Below, one piece after another: positions 48,083 through 58,595 of a stretch of 64,000 bases of DNA. Location: the NCBI RefSeq assembly GCF_040954835.1, contig NC_090723.1, positions 8,752,001 to 8,816,000 of the forward strand. Direction: 5' to 3'. The notes under the pieces are model-generated. The model was given only the letters and a program-made list of their open reading frames with translations, was not told the DNA's origin and did no database searches. The DNA comes from Lepisosteus oculatus. Taxonomy: Eukaryota; Chordata; Actinopteri; Semionotiformes; Lepisosteidae. A program made the position numbers and the translations under genes. How positions within the stretch are numbered: position 1 is the stretch's first letter; each line of letters opens with the position of its first letter.

Positions 48083-51000
48083 GTGAGTGTGCAATGGTTT
48101 GTCATTCATTTACAAAACGCTCCACTCTTCGCCTTACAGCTCCGCGGGTCTAGCATCCAGATTTCCTGCGCATCTCCCGATAATATTCCGGTCTGTGTGT
48201 GGGTTTAATACCGATTCACTATGCGCTTGCTGCTGACTGCTTTTTAATGGCAAAATCAGACTACGCCTGTGTTTACCCTCTCAAGACAAATGGCCATTAA
48301 TGTTGCAGGCCACTCGGCTGTAGTGATGACTTTCCCCCACGGTCGGGCAGAGGTAACGAGGCAACACCAGCTGGTCACTTCACGGGTCTGGTGGAACGTG
48401 ACTGCGTGGACAGGAGAGACAGTAGCTAACGGCTTGAGTGCATCTCTATTTTCGATATAATTCGGGGTAACAGACAATATACTCGTTTTCTGGCGTGTCT
48501 GCTTGCCAGGTGTACGCTGATGACTCTTGTTTCGTTGTACAGAGAAGGTATGTTATTGTCAGGGTAGGTTTCAGCACATGCATGGCACCTCACCGAGGCC
48601 TTTGGGGCTTTTTATTGGGGGGGTACCGGGTTGCGGATGGGGGTAACCCTAGGAGCAAGGCAGTTGCACGTCCGTACAAGGCTGTCAGAGATTTTCCATT
48701 GAGGGAGAACCAGCCCCGATCGGCTCGCCCAGCTGTCGGCTGTCCTGCAACCTGCCCGGGTGTTGCGTCAGTTTTGACTGGAGTGCTGCGCGGACGAACG
48801 GAGACCGTCCGTCCCCGGGGTAGTAGGGGGGCTGCCCGTGCTTAGCACATTACATCTTAACCCAAAACAAAGGGATTGCTCGGGAGTGTTGCAAGGAAGC
48901 TGTTGCGCCATTACACGCGTTGTGGAACACGGCCGCGAAGCCTCAATAACCTCGATCTGTGCCCCGTTCTCTTTACATTGTTGCGGTTTTAACGGCCCGA
49001 GGCAGGTCTTCTGCAGAGCCATCCTTGGTTTTTTTTTTAATGTCCCCAAACTCTTGCAAATTGCGGGAATGCTATTTCCAAGACGTGCTGCCTGGGGGAG
49101 TCGGCGACGATGAGACTTCTTGGTCCAAAAGAGATGTGTGCTCTGTGCGCTGGGGCTTTCAATGGCGGTACTCGCTGGGTGACGGGGGGCTTCTGTTTAT
49201 AGTCAATCGTGAAGTTGAGCATTAGCCGCTGAATAACAATGGTGATTGAAATGCAGCGCTGGGACTGCCAGAATACTCTTGTTTACAGGGAGCCGTTGCT
49301 ACACGGAGGGCTGTCTTTACTTAAAATGACTATACTGACCTCCTAGGATTTGCGGGGAAAGTGCCCGGGGCTCAGATATTTAACACCTCAATAAGGGGAT
49401 GAGTACAGGCATTTCCACTTCAAACACGCCACCCGTGAGGGTAAAGGCACTGTGAAAAGAGTGATCTGCATGCACAGTACCGGCCCTTGGTACCACACAA
49501 GTGTTTTTAGTACGGCTGCTGTTTTATTGAAATACCACATCACTGTAGTATTTCAAATGCTACATGGAAGTGCCTTTAAAACCGAGAACGGGGGGGGGGG
49601 GCACTTCCTTACACAAAGGGTGGTGGGGGTGTGGAACAAGCAATCCAGCTATGTGGTTTACTGCCAGCATTCTGTTGTTTTTTCAAGACGTGGCTGGAAG
49701 AGATCCTGGGATTAAATAGTTACTAATTACCAAATGGGTTTGATGGGCCGAAGGGTCTCCTCACTTTAGTAACCTTTCTTATGGCAGGTTCTGTGTGGCA
49801 TGCCCCGTTTTGCAGTTATCTGGATTGGTGTTTATGGCATTGCACGCAGACGTGGTGCCCTCTCCCTCGAAACCAGCCTCCGTGGGGCTTTTTAATGATT
49901 CTTGGCGAACCCGTTATTGACGAGAGCCCCGATATTGTAAGAGTAGTGTCCCTCCAAGTGATGGCTGTGCTGTAGTACAGGAAATTAAGGGGGAGCTGCA
50001 GTCCTGGTTTCTCAGATCGGTTATTAAATCTGGGCGACAAAATCAATTCATCGACGTTGCAGATAAACGTTGCCGATTTCGAGTGATTTGAAGCACAGAA
50101 TCGTGAAACGTTGTGAAAACGTGTCGTCTCAAGCCTCTGCCCTCGCCACGGCCCACAGCGAGAGTTCCCACAAATTGCGGCACGATGCTGCCCTTCCTGC
50201 TCACCAGTCACTGGAATGACCACTGTGACGCTGTAATGACTAAGGGAACACGATGTACGAGCAAATTAAGTGGCAGTAGTGCAGCAGGCAGTTTCCAGCG
50301 TGATGTGTTAACAAGTCAATTCCGTTTATGGGGCAAAACTGTCCTGAAATCAAAAGCAGTATTTCTGTTGGATTAAAAGAGATGTTTTCACAAGCCTGCT
50401 TGTTTACATCTCACTGGAAGTTTTATAGAGCTGCACATTCCTGGAAGTTTCGCCTACTTTGTGATGTAAATTGGGGGCCTTACAAGTTACTATGTACTGT
50501 ATGTACTTTTATTGTGGTTTGAACGGCACTCATCGATGGCGATTCTTTCGAACCCCAGGATATTGAGAGACTTGAGAGAGCCTTGCTTTCGGACAAGGTC
50601 GTGTGAGTGATGCATGCTGGGACAGCCCGGCCGATTGACTCTGTCTGATTGACTCTGACCTCTGTCTGTCTGGGGGGGCTGTTTCTCAGGCTCGACGAAC
50701 GCCTGCGAGAAGACCTCCTTCACCTTCCTGCGGCAGGAGCTGCCGGTGCGGCTGTCCAACATCATGAAGGAGATCAACCTCCTGCCCGACCGCCTGCTCA
50801 GCACCCCGTCCGTGCAGCTGGTGGAGAGCTGGTACGTGGGCTCGCTGCCTCTCCCGTCTCCCGTAACCTGCCGTCTTCCCGCTACTGGGCGTTCTCAGCC
50901 CGGGATTGTGACACTCCAGCCCCAGTCCTGTCCCTCTTACAGGACTCCCTTATCCTAACCAGCCCCTAACCTGCTCCATTAGGGGAACTTTGGTCCTTGA

Positions 51001-54000
51001 GGGTCTTGAACTAGATACATCCCCCCCTGACTGATAACAGCCCAGCTGTAAAACATCTTCAGCAATGGAGGATTTAATGGTGTCTTATGAAGCCTGCTGG
51101 GTTGGAGCTCAGCAAAGCCAGGACTGAAGATCGCTGCTCTGGTACATGACCGAGAAGGGCACATCGCCAGCGCTGGCCTCTCGTTTCTTTTAGATTTAAC
51201 TTGTTCTGCACCACCCCAAAGATTTTTTCCACAGACAGAAGCGTGGCCATCATTTTAAGAGATCCAGAGTTTGAAAGAGGGCCGATGTGTATCTGCAAAA
51301 GCATCTGCATTTTCTGTATTATCTGCGTGCGAGATTTACAGCACAGAGATCAGTAGGAAGGGATTACTCTTCAGCATATAATTTCTGCAGCGAGTGTAAG
51401 AATAGTCTGACCTTTGTTCCACATGAAGATTCTCAGGCCGAGCAGCGGCGTGAACTTTGTCCCAGTTCCCTTCCCTGGTCACGTGATGTTGTTTTCGAGC
51501 AGCTGCTGGCCCGCGATTGGCTCCTGTGTGAAAGTTGCACGCTTGCCAAGTTCAGCCCGAGAAAGAGGAACTAAGATTAGCTGAAGGCGAGTTACTGTAA
51601 CAACAAAACACGTTGTTCTGAAACGCTGTTAGAGCTGAGGTAGCACCTCTTTCAGAAGGGTGGTCTGCAGTAGTCGTCCCTTCGAATGTCTGCAGCCGTA
51701 TGCCTTGAACTGGCAATAATCTTGAAATGAGTTATTTTCAAAGGCTGCAATTTCCTACAATTAATAAGGAGTTACGGGCTGGGAGAGCACCCTCACATTT
51801 TAATACTCGATGGACAGTAACAGGTCTTGCAACCACTTTTCAACACCCATCTGCTGTGTCTGTCCACCTTTCTGCTCTCGTTGGTCAAGCAGTTTGTTTG
51901 TGGTAGTAGTCAGCTCAACTGTAACAGAGGAAAATGAAAACAAATAGAGATTGTGTCCTTAAATGTGTGACTAAAAGAAACGCACACAGGAAGGTGTTCT
52001 GAAGTGCGACTCGACTGTCCAGCCGCTGTTACTGTAGTGCTGACCTGGCTGGGAGAGAGGGGCTGGCGGTTGTGGCCAGTTTGGTTTGTGCGGGGAGGAG
52101 TGTGTAACGTGAGCCCACATTACACATTAAAATCCCACCAAAGAGCGACTCTGACCTTCACGCTGTACAGCTTAGGAGACGGCTCCTGTTTGAGAAGCCG
52201 ATTTAAGGTTCAGCCAAAGTTAATACTCCTGGACAGTTCGGATGAGTGGAGGCCTGAGCTGCAATGTGCTGTCCGGTGTATTGAAATAAATATGACTCGG
52301 TTCTCATCAGACATGTAAATGAGTGCAGCTCATTAGCTCAAAGGGAATCCAGAGGTGGAACTATTATTAAGTTACATGCAAACTATTATTAGTGTCGTCA
52401 TAGAATAGTAAACATGTGGGCCTTTCTTAAACACTGTGCCCTGACTTTTATGGTACATGAGGATGTAAATCCAACCCTAATATGGCTGTTGCAATCCAGG
52501 AAACTGTGGAATCTGTTTTCCTCCTCGGTGTGCGGTGTCCAGCACCTCTAAGGCGATTGGTGCAGAGAGGGGGTTGGTTTCTTGGGTAGGGGAGGAGACT
52601 TGCCCTCTCTCAGTGGTTCAATATTTATTCTACCTCTTCAGGCTGCTCCTTGCTTGCTTGCAGCTGGCAGGAGCTAGATGGCTTTCAAATACATATTTAA
52701 CAGCATTATCAAAAAAGCGGGCTTCTCTTTCCCAAGCTAAAAGCAGAGCAGGGACGGGCAAAGATTTTAAACCGCACTTACGTCAAAAATAAATTCCTGG
52801 ACGTATTTGTACATCCCTGAGCTTAAATATTTTTAAATCGATCACTTTCATCGCTGATAGTGACATCTGTGCATCTAATTCAGGTGTGTTCAGCCTGCGC
52901 GCCTGATTCTAGGCCAGTGCAAATCTTTACTCAGGCTGTAATGGTGTGGTCTCTGATCAAATTCACTCTCGCGGACAAAGTCAGGGTCTGTGTCTCTAAT
53001 GATGCAGTGCCCCGTGTCCGTGACTGAACTGCATGTTCCTCTCTGTGCACACAGGTATGTCCAGAGCCTGCTGGATCTTCTTGAATTCCTTGACAAGAGT
53101 CCAGAAGACCAGAGTATTTTGAGCAAGTAAGTGGGCTTCATCCTGAGAATCTATACTACTGTGCCTGTGTGCAGGTCTGTCGTAATATGTTTTTGTGGTG
53201 ACTGTACCATTTCCTTTAGGGGTGTGTAAACGGTGTTTTGGATGTATTCAGTTACAGCACTGTTTTATTCCAGGGCATGGCTGTAAATGAAAAAGGCAAG
53301 CAAGCTAAGTTCCTAAATGCATCTGGTTGTGCTTCTTGGGCTGCTCTGCTGAAGGCGGTTTTCTGTGTCTCACCTCTCCCTTTCTCCCGGCGCAGCTTCA
53401 CGGATGCCCTGGTGAAGATCAGGAACCGGCACAACGAGGTGGTGCCCACCATGGCGCAGGGCATCATCGAGTACAAGGAGACCTTCGGCCAGGACCCGCT
53501 CACCAGCCAGAACATCCAGTACTTTCTGGACCGGTTCTACATGAGCCGCATCTCCATCCGCATGCTCATCAACCAGCACAGTAAGTCCCCTGGGCCGGCT
53601 GCCTGAGACGTCCCCCTCACTTCCTGGGCTGCGGGGGGGTCCCAGTCCCGGGCCTGGTGACCCACACACTAACTGAGGGCTCCGCTGGCACAACAGGCCA
53701 GGTGACCCCAATCAGACGCTTCATTGCCTTAATAATAAATCATAGGGTTAAGTTAAACAGCTCCCTCCCAGCTCTTATGCATGTTGGAGTTATAACAGCT
53801 GCCTTTTAAGAGATAAGGAACAAGTAGTAGGTTTATTCCATGCTGGAAAAAATGAAAGAAAACACAACGTTTCAGCCGTGGAGCCTTCTTCCTCACACCT
53901 GAAGAAGGCTCCACGGCCGAAACGTTGTGTTTTCTTTCTTCCAGCTGGAATAAACCTATTACTTGTTCCTTTACAGCCTGTGCATGCTGACGTTGCTACC

Positions 54001-57000
54001 CACCTGAACTTTTAAGAGATAAGATCACTTTATTGGCAATATACATGTAATTTCTTGTATTAGGAATTTTTACCCCAACTTGCTCTCCATGAGACACACA
54101 GGGGAAAAAGAAAAAGAAAAGCAGTTCTTCCCCCATCTTGGGCACTGGTGGTGCAGACTCAGCCCTTTGCCCTGTTGCCCCTCTGTGTGTACTGCCCACT
54201 CCCTTGTGCCATTGCTCATTCACCCACCTCCTGGCAGCAGCCGCCACCCTTGACCCACTCGTGTACCCTGGCTCACCCAACCCGCCCCCCCCCTCTGTCT
54301 CCGCAGCTCTGATCTTTGACGGCACGACGAACCCAGCGCACCCTAACACGATCGGGAGCATCGAACCCCACTGCCAGGTGGCTGAGGTGGTGAGAGGTGA
54401 GGGTTCTTCCTTCTCGGGGTGGAGTTGCCGGGTGAGAGCGAGCAGGGCTGGCACAGACCTCTGCCAGTCAGCACAGGGGAGGAAACGAGAGGCGCAAATT
54501 GGCGCACCTGTAATCTGGGTGGCACGGCCCTGAGCAGAGTGCAGAGTCTGATGCAGATGCTTGTTGCGGAAAGCAGGTTTATATACTGTGGGGCAGTGCA
54601 TATTGTGGGATACTTGTGGTTCCAAAGACTTGTTGGCCTTTACTGCTATTTTTTCGTATTTTCTCATTTCTTGTCCTTTTCCGGTTGTTTCCAGATGCCT
54701 ACGAAAGTGCCAAGATGCTCTGTGACCAGTATTACTTGGGCTCCCCGGAGCTGGAGTTGGCAGAAATCAACAGTACGTAAAGGAAGGGTCAGCCAGGGCC
54801 TGTGGGCACAGTCTCACACCCTGCTCTTCCTCGCTCTCCGCCTCGGCATTGAAACCCGTCTTTATTGACGGGGGACCTGCAGTCCCAATTACTCAGACCC
54901 CTTGTTAAATCTTGGTAACAAAATATATTAATTGACAGTAGGGGCAAACGTTTGCAAATTTCGAATGAAGCACAAAATTGTCAACGCAGACCCCTGGTCT
55001 CTCCAGAGTTCACGAGAGTTGTACATGATGTTGCCCTTCCTGGTCACTAGTCACTGTAATGACTAAGATGGGCAGGTTGTGCAGCAGACATTTCAACTCT
55101 GAAACGTTCCAACATGATCTGCATGCTGAGATATGTTGTTCTTGTTGGCAAGCCCATCTCGAAGTTGAGAGCAATATTTCTATAGGGCCACTTCACCTCA
55201 CTGGAAGTTTTGTTGCCTTGTTCTGAGTTGCATAGCATAGTCTCTGAGCATACCTGGAAATGTAATCTATTTTGATGTAAATTGGTGGTTTCACACGTTA
55301 CTTATGTACATTTTACTTTCATTGTGGTTTGAAACGCGCTCATCAGTGCTGATTCTTTCTAACCCCAAATATAAAATTAGCATCGCTGTTCCCCTTTAAA
55401 TAGACTGCATGACGTTTTCATTCAGCACTGCAGGAACAGAAACAAAAGGACAGCCATGCACTTAGGGGAACTGCTTTTCTCAATGCAAAGCCTTAAATGA
55501 AGCAATTGCAAAATGCTAGAGGCTATAGAATCCTTCCTGGTACTGAAGATATTGGCTGTTGTGACACAGTGCCTCATGATTTTAACAATATTTGCATGTA
55601 AACAGTACTTGTAACACAATAGCCTAAATGCAGGTCTGGGGAAGACCGAGGGTACAGAAAGACAGGACCAGTTTTCATCAAGAAATGTATTTGTGGTTGT
55701 TCAATGTACCTGGGCTTCTAGGGATAAAAGTAAACTTGTGTTTCCTTCCCTCTTCAAGCTAAAGATAAGAGGCAGCCCATTCAGATGGTCTATGTGCCCT
55801 CCCACCTCTACCACATGCTGTTTGAACTTTTCAAGGTAAGAACCTGTCTTCCTAACTTGGAAGGCCCAGGCCAGGATGAGCACTCTGTGCACTGGAGGAA
55901 GTGGTGGTGACTTCCTGTTTCTCCTTGACAGAACTCCATGAGAGCCACTGTGGAGACCCACGAGGCCAGTCGCACCCTCCCACCCATCAAAGTCATGGTG
56001 GCCCTGGGTGGAGAGGACCTGTCAATCAAGGTAGGTGCAACCCGCTGTTGAATCCGATTGGCTCAGCAGACCAGTAGGGTTTCCAGTCACGCCAAGAATG
56101 AACCGCATTTTTAGATGGCAACTGGAAGCCTGGACTGTTGCTTGACCAGTTTTCAATCTGTCGAATATTGGAACCCAGGAAAGGCCATTGAGCAGATCAG
56201 CACTGAGAAGCATCTTAAAAGTCTTAAGAAGCTCGTGAGCCTCTCAGTGATGATTAATTTAACCAGTAATGTCAGTCAAAGATAAAACATCAAAACATTC
56301 AATTTGTCAATATTTCATCTGATCTAAGACTCAGTGCAGTCCTGTAGGTTTACTGCTATGTACAGAGTTTTGAGTAGCACTGTCTGCATTGTGCACCAGT
56401 ACAATAGATGTTCATGAAACAAGGACAGTCTTCTGTGAACATCGTATCAGATTGCAGAAGTGTGAATTGCTCAGTTAGTTGAACAATCCTACCTTTCCAC
56501 ACCTTACTGTTACACTTTTATTTATCTTCTCCACGCTTTGGTCACAGCGCTCAATGGCTGGGAACCAGGGTGCCCTTTAAAAAAACAGAACTCTTCTTCA
56601 GTCTGACAGGGGTGCTGGGAGTCCAGTTAACGATCAGACAGGCTTCAAGGCACAGGGCTTGATGGTGTCAGTATTCTCTTTCCATTGAAACAGGCATCAC
56701 AGCTTTTTACAGTGATCTGGGTTGTAAGCCAAAAGTTTGCAGCTCCACCTGCTTTGCTTTTTAGAAACTTGGGTGATGTGCAAAAAGTTTAGAATGGTGT
56801 GGTTTTGTTTCACACGTTAAAAGGGACATTGTGCTGGAATACTTTGTCAGCTGCTCTATTGCAAAACTCTTGGTGAAAATAACCAAGTGCAGAGAGACAC
56901 CAGGGGTCAGACGGGGTTGTTGGAAGAGTGAAACTGGGGCGAGTGGTCGGTGTCACTGGGCAGGCCTGTGCATGAGCAAACGGCAGCTCGGTCAAGAAGC

Positions 57001-58595
57001 CTCCAGCTCTGGGGAGCGGGGAATTGTGGGTAGGGTCAAGCCCCAGGGGGGCACGGGGAATCATGGGGTCAGGGTCGGGCCCTGGGGCTGGGCAGGAGCA
57101 AGGGATCATGGGAAGTGTGTTTCTGGCATGCTGCAGATCTGCCAGGCAGGGCGATGCCTCCTGGACTGCTCAAGACCCACTTTCTCACCCCCGCCTCCTT
57201 GATCTTTCTCTCCGCAGATGAGCGACAGAGGCGGCGGCGTTCCCCTCAGGAAGATCGAGCGGCTGTTCAGCTACATGTACTCTACTGCCCCCACCCCGGA
57301 GATCAGCTCACAGCGCCCCCCGCTGGTGAGTTTATTATTATTTTTTTGTCCACAGTGCATCACAGCATTTGGTCTGTCCCCTCTGGGCTTCGGCAGAAAT
57401 TGGGGTCGCGCCTTCCCGAGCCCAGCAGTGGCGATCCCCTGGAGTTTTCACAAGCTGTAGGTCCTTGGGCAAATGGAAGTGATGAGGTGGAACAAGCAGC
57501 ATCCGAGCTCCTGTCAACTCCATGTCGGCCTGCGTAAATGCGCCGCTGTTGACTTGCATGTCACTGGAGTGGAACTTCTGTCATGTGACTGAGTGCTGTG
57601 CTGTGAGCCATTTCTATCAGTACGATTGATCACGGAGCACTCCGTGTATCCACAATCGCACACACCTACCTGCTGGAGCACACAGTCATGCAGACGCCAG
57701 TCCCAGGAGGTTTCAGAGTCCCTCTCCAAGCCTCGATCAGCGAAGGGCTGTTCTGACCCTCTGGAGATATCGGTGCAGATCACTGGCTCTATCAGCTGCG
57801 ATTCCATCGAAGGAGTTGATCCCAGTGGGTGCCAGATGCCTGATCCCTCTGTTTGTCCGCAGGCTGGGTTCGGATACGGGCTCCCCATCTCCCGCCTCTA
57901 CGCGCAGTACTTCCAGGGGGACCTGCAGCTCTACTCGATGGAGGGTTACGGCACAGACGCCGTCATCTATTTGAAGGTAAATTCCATTGCGGGACTTTGA
58001 ATCCTGGAGCTGGGTGGATGGGGGGGCATCTGATAGGTTAAGGAACACTTCCGAACGAAGACGCCGAGGTCTCGAGAAGTTGAGAAATGCAAACGCAGCA
58101 CAACACATAGCATGAAACAGAGCAAGCACAAACATAGGAGTGCCTGGCTCTTCTTCTAGGGCCAGATGGTTGGTGTCTGAGTCCACTGCAGTGTTACGCT
58201 GCTTGGGAGTGGATGAATTGCCAGGGCTCTGTCTTGTGATGTTTCATGCACATGGGTGTCTTTCTTCAGTGGGGCTGTTCTGTCAGTTCAGGATCTGTTC
58301 AGTCAGTTGACCTAGGGTGTACCATGGAGGAGTATCAGTTTTGGTAGAGAATGTGATCTGTAGTTACTTCAGTACTGGTGGTGTCTGTTATTTCCCCCTG
58401 TGAAATCTGTGGAAGTTGCATTTCATCTGCTGCTTCCCTGTTTTCCGCCAGGCCCTGTCGACAGACTCCATAGAGAAGCTGCCCGTCTACAATAAATCCG
58501 CCTGGAGACACTACAAAGTGAGCCTGGAAGCAGATGACTGGTGTATACCCAGCAAGGAGCCCCTCAACCTGGCTGGCAATAGGGCAGCAAAGTGA
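47965..58595 (+). CDS. pdk2: Pyruvate dehydrogenase kinase 2, complete, 11 coding exons
   Basis: Mitochondrial-matrix kinase that phosphorylates the E1α subunit of pyruvate dehydrogenase and so limits entry of pyruvate carbon into the TCA cycle. Exons: 47965–48082, 50690–50831, 53055–53126, 53396–53580, 54307–54396, 54695–54772, 55759–55835, 55932–56030, 57218–57325, 57863–57976, 58452–58595. They sum to 1,227 bp, 408 residues plus TGA, close to mammalian PDK2 (407). All introns are GT–AG and phases agree. Visible features: an N-terminal four-helix domain with [14 protein letters not shown] (His123), the N-box with His247, Glu251 and Asn255 (the catalytic His/Glu and Mg-binding Asn, numbered 239, 243 and 247 in the mature enzyme), the DRGGG G1 box at 290–294, GFGYGLP at 325–331 and the C-terminal DW motif at 390–391. 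The N-terminus and [17 protein letters not shown] identify PDK2 rather than PDK1, 3 or 4. No lesion seen. Confidence 0.96.
49575..49790 (-). mobile_element. Family E repeat, reverse
   Basis: CACTTCCTTACACAAAGGGT, GTGTGGAACAAGCAATCCAG and TTGATGGGCCGAAGGGTCTC are the reverse complement of the 5' portion of family E. Located in pdk2 intron 1. Confidence 0.55.
49980..50575 (+). repeat. Unclassified ~0.55-kb repeat, copy 1 (pdk2 intron 1)
   Basis: Shares a collinear series of blocks with 54,865–55,385: CTGCAGTCC, GTTATTAAATCT, GCCCTTCCTG(C/G)TCAC, CACTGGAAGTTTT, TTGATGTAAATTGG-like sequence and ATTGTGGTTTGAA … ATTCTTTC.AACCCCA. Divergence is high, so the duplication is old. Confidence 0.6.
50690..50831 (+). 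CDS. pdk2: pdk2 exon 2
   Basis: 142 bp, acceptor TTTCTCAG, donor AGCTG|GTACGT. Encodes [20 protein letters not shown] and [20 protein letters not shown], part of the N-terminal four-helix regulatory domain that binds the lipoyl domain of E2. Confidence 0.95.
50832..53054. other. pdk2 intron 2
   Basis: No coding exon recognised and no clear SINE. A stretch near 51.0–51.14 kb resembles a common fish dispersed-repeat fragment but is too short to classify. The later introns at 56,031–57,217, 57,326–57,862 and 57,977–58,451 likewise show no recognisable element. Confidence 0.6.
53055..53126 (+). CDS. pdk2: pdk2 exon 3
   Basis: 72 bp, acceptor CACACAG, donor AGCAA|GTAAGT. Encodes [20 protein letters not shown] plus ILS; phases 2 and 2. 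Confidence 0.95.
53396..53580 (+). CDS. pdk2: pdk2 exon 4
   Basis: 185 bp, acceptor GGCGCAG, donor CACA|GTAAGT. Encodes [20 protein letters not shown], the YKETFG region and [19 protein letters not shown]. His123 and the Arg residues of SRISIRM line the allosteric pocket known to bind pyruvate/dichloroacetate in PDK2. Confidence 0.96.
53803..54023. mobile_element. Penelope-like terminal repeat insertion with 15-bp target-site duplication
   Basis: The insert 53,818–54,008 is flanked by perfect direct repeats CTTTTAAGAGATAAG at 53,803–53,817 and 54,009–54,023. It is a large imperfect palindrome: arm 53,818–53,890, loop of about 9 bp, arm 53,900–53,970. The plus arm contains CTGAAGA (53,899–53,905), a GGC/GCC hairpin, and GAAAC (53,919–53,923), resembling the hammerhead ribozyme core known in Penelope-like elements. 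Lies in pdk2 intron 4. Confidence 0.6.
54009..54112 (-). mobile_element. Family C SINE, 3' part
   Basis: AGATCACTTTATTGGCAATA, then TTTCTTGTATTAGGAATTTT and GCTCTCCATGAGACACACAG match the left ends of the copies at 16.63 and 45.24 kb. A Penelope-like fragment is inserted at its left border. Confidence 0.6.
54307..54396 (+). CDS. pdk2: pdk2 exon 5
   Basis: 90 bp, acceptor TCCGCAG, donor AGAG|GTGAGG. Encodes [20 protein letters not shown] and HCQVAEVVR. Confidence 0.95.
54695..54772 (+). CDS. pdk2: pdk2 exon 6
   Basis: 78 bp, acceptor TTTCCAG, donor AACA|GTACGT. Encodes [20 protein letters not shown] and LAEIN. Confidence 0.95.
54865..55385 (+). repeat. Unclassified ~0.55-kb repeat, copy 2 (pdk2 intron 6)
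   Basis: Same orientation and block order as copy 1 with small insertions and deletions. Ends at CATTGTGGTTTGAAACGCGC … GATTCTTTCTAACCCCAAAT. Either two members of an unnamed dispersed family or a local duplication. Confidence 0.6.
55759..55835 (+). CDS. pdk2: pdk2 exon 7 (N-box, catalytic residues)
   Basis: 77 bp, acceptor CTTCAAG, donor TTCAAG|GTAAGA. Encodes [25 protein letters not shown]. It carries His247 and Glu251, the catalytic pair; the Mg-binding Asn255 is the first codon of the next exon. Confidence 0.95.
55932..56030 (+). CDS. pdk2: pdk2 exon 8
   Basis: 99 bp, phase 0, acceptor TTGACAG, donor ATCAAG|GTAGGT. Encodes [20 protein letters not shown] through LSIK of the GHKL ATPase fold. 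Confidence 0.95.
57218..57325 (+). CDS. pdk2: pdk2 exon 9 (G1 box)
   Basis: 108 bp, phase 0, acceptor CTCCGCAG, donor CCGCTG|GTGAGT. Encodes [20 protein letters not shown] and the ATP-lid segment [15 protein letters not shown]. Asp290 is the adenine-contacting Asp of the GHKL family. The lid sequence differs from mammalian PDK2, as is usual for this variable loop. Confidence 0.95.
57863..57976 (+). CDS. pdk2: pdk2 exon 10 (G2 box)
   Basis: 114 bp, phase 0, acceptor GTCCGCAG, donor TTGAAG|GTAAAT. Encodes [20 protein letters not shown] and then [11 protein letters not shown]. Confidence 0.95.
58452..58595 (+). CDS. pdk2: pdk2 exon 11 and stop
   Basis: Acceptor TTCCGCCAG. Encodes [20 protein letters not shown] through the DW motif ([10 protein letters not shown], Asp390–Trp391) and ends NRAAK-TGA at 58,593–58,595. 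The DW motif anchors the C-terminal tail of the partner subunit in PDK dimers. Confidence 0.95.
   Translation, partial: ALSTDSIEKLPVYNKSAWRHYKVSLEADDWCIPSKEPLNLAGNRAAK

Larger units (their letters stand above)
48083..50689. other. pdk2 intron 1
   Basis: The first part continues the CpG-rich promoter region. Contains a reverse copy of the long dispersed repeat (49.58–49.79 kb) and a segment at 49.98–50.57 kb that has a diverged homologue in pdk2 intron 6. No exon seen. Confidence 0.7.

Noticed and set aside
50990..51145. Possible dispersed-repeat fragment in pdk2 intron 2
   Set aside because: Resembles common fish repeat wording, but it is too short and diverged to assign to a family.
53996..54667. 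223-residue minus-strand frame
   Set aside because: Covers pdk2 exon 5 in antisense plus a SINE. No recognisable domain.
47965..58595. Assignment to pdk3 or pdk1
   Set aside because: The N-terminal segment ([17 protein letters not shown]), [11 protein letters not shown] and the C-terminal [10 protein letters not shown] match PDK2. PDK3 has different residues at these places.
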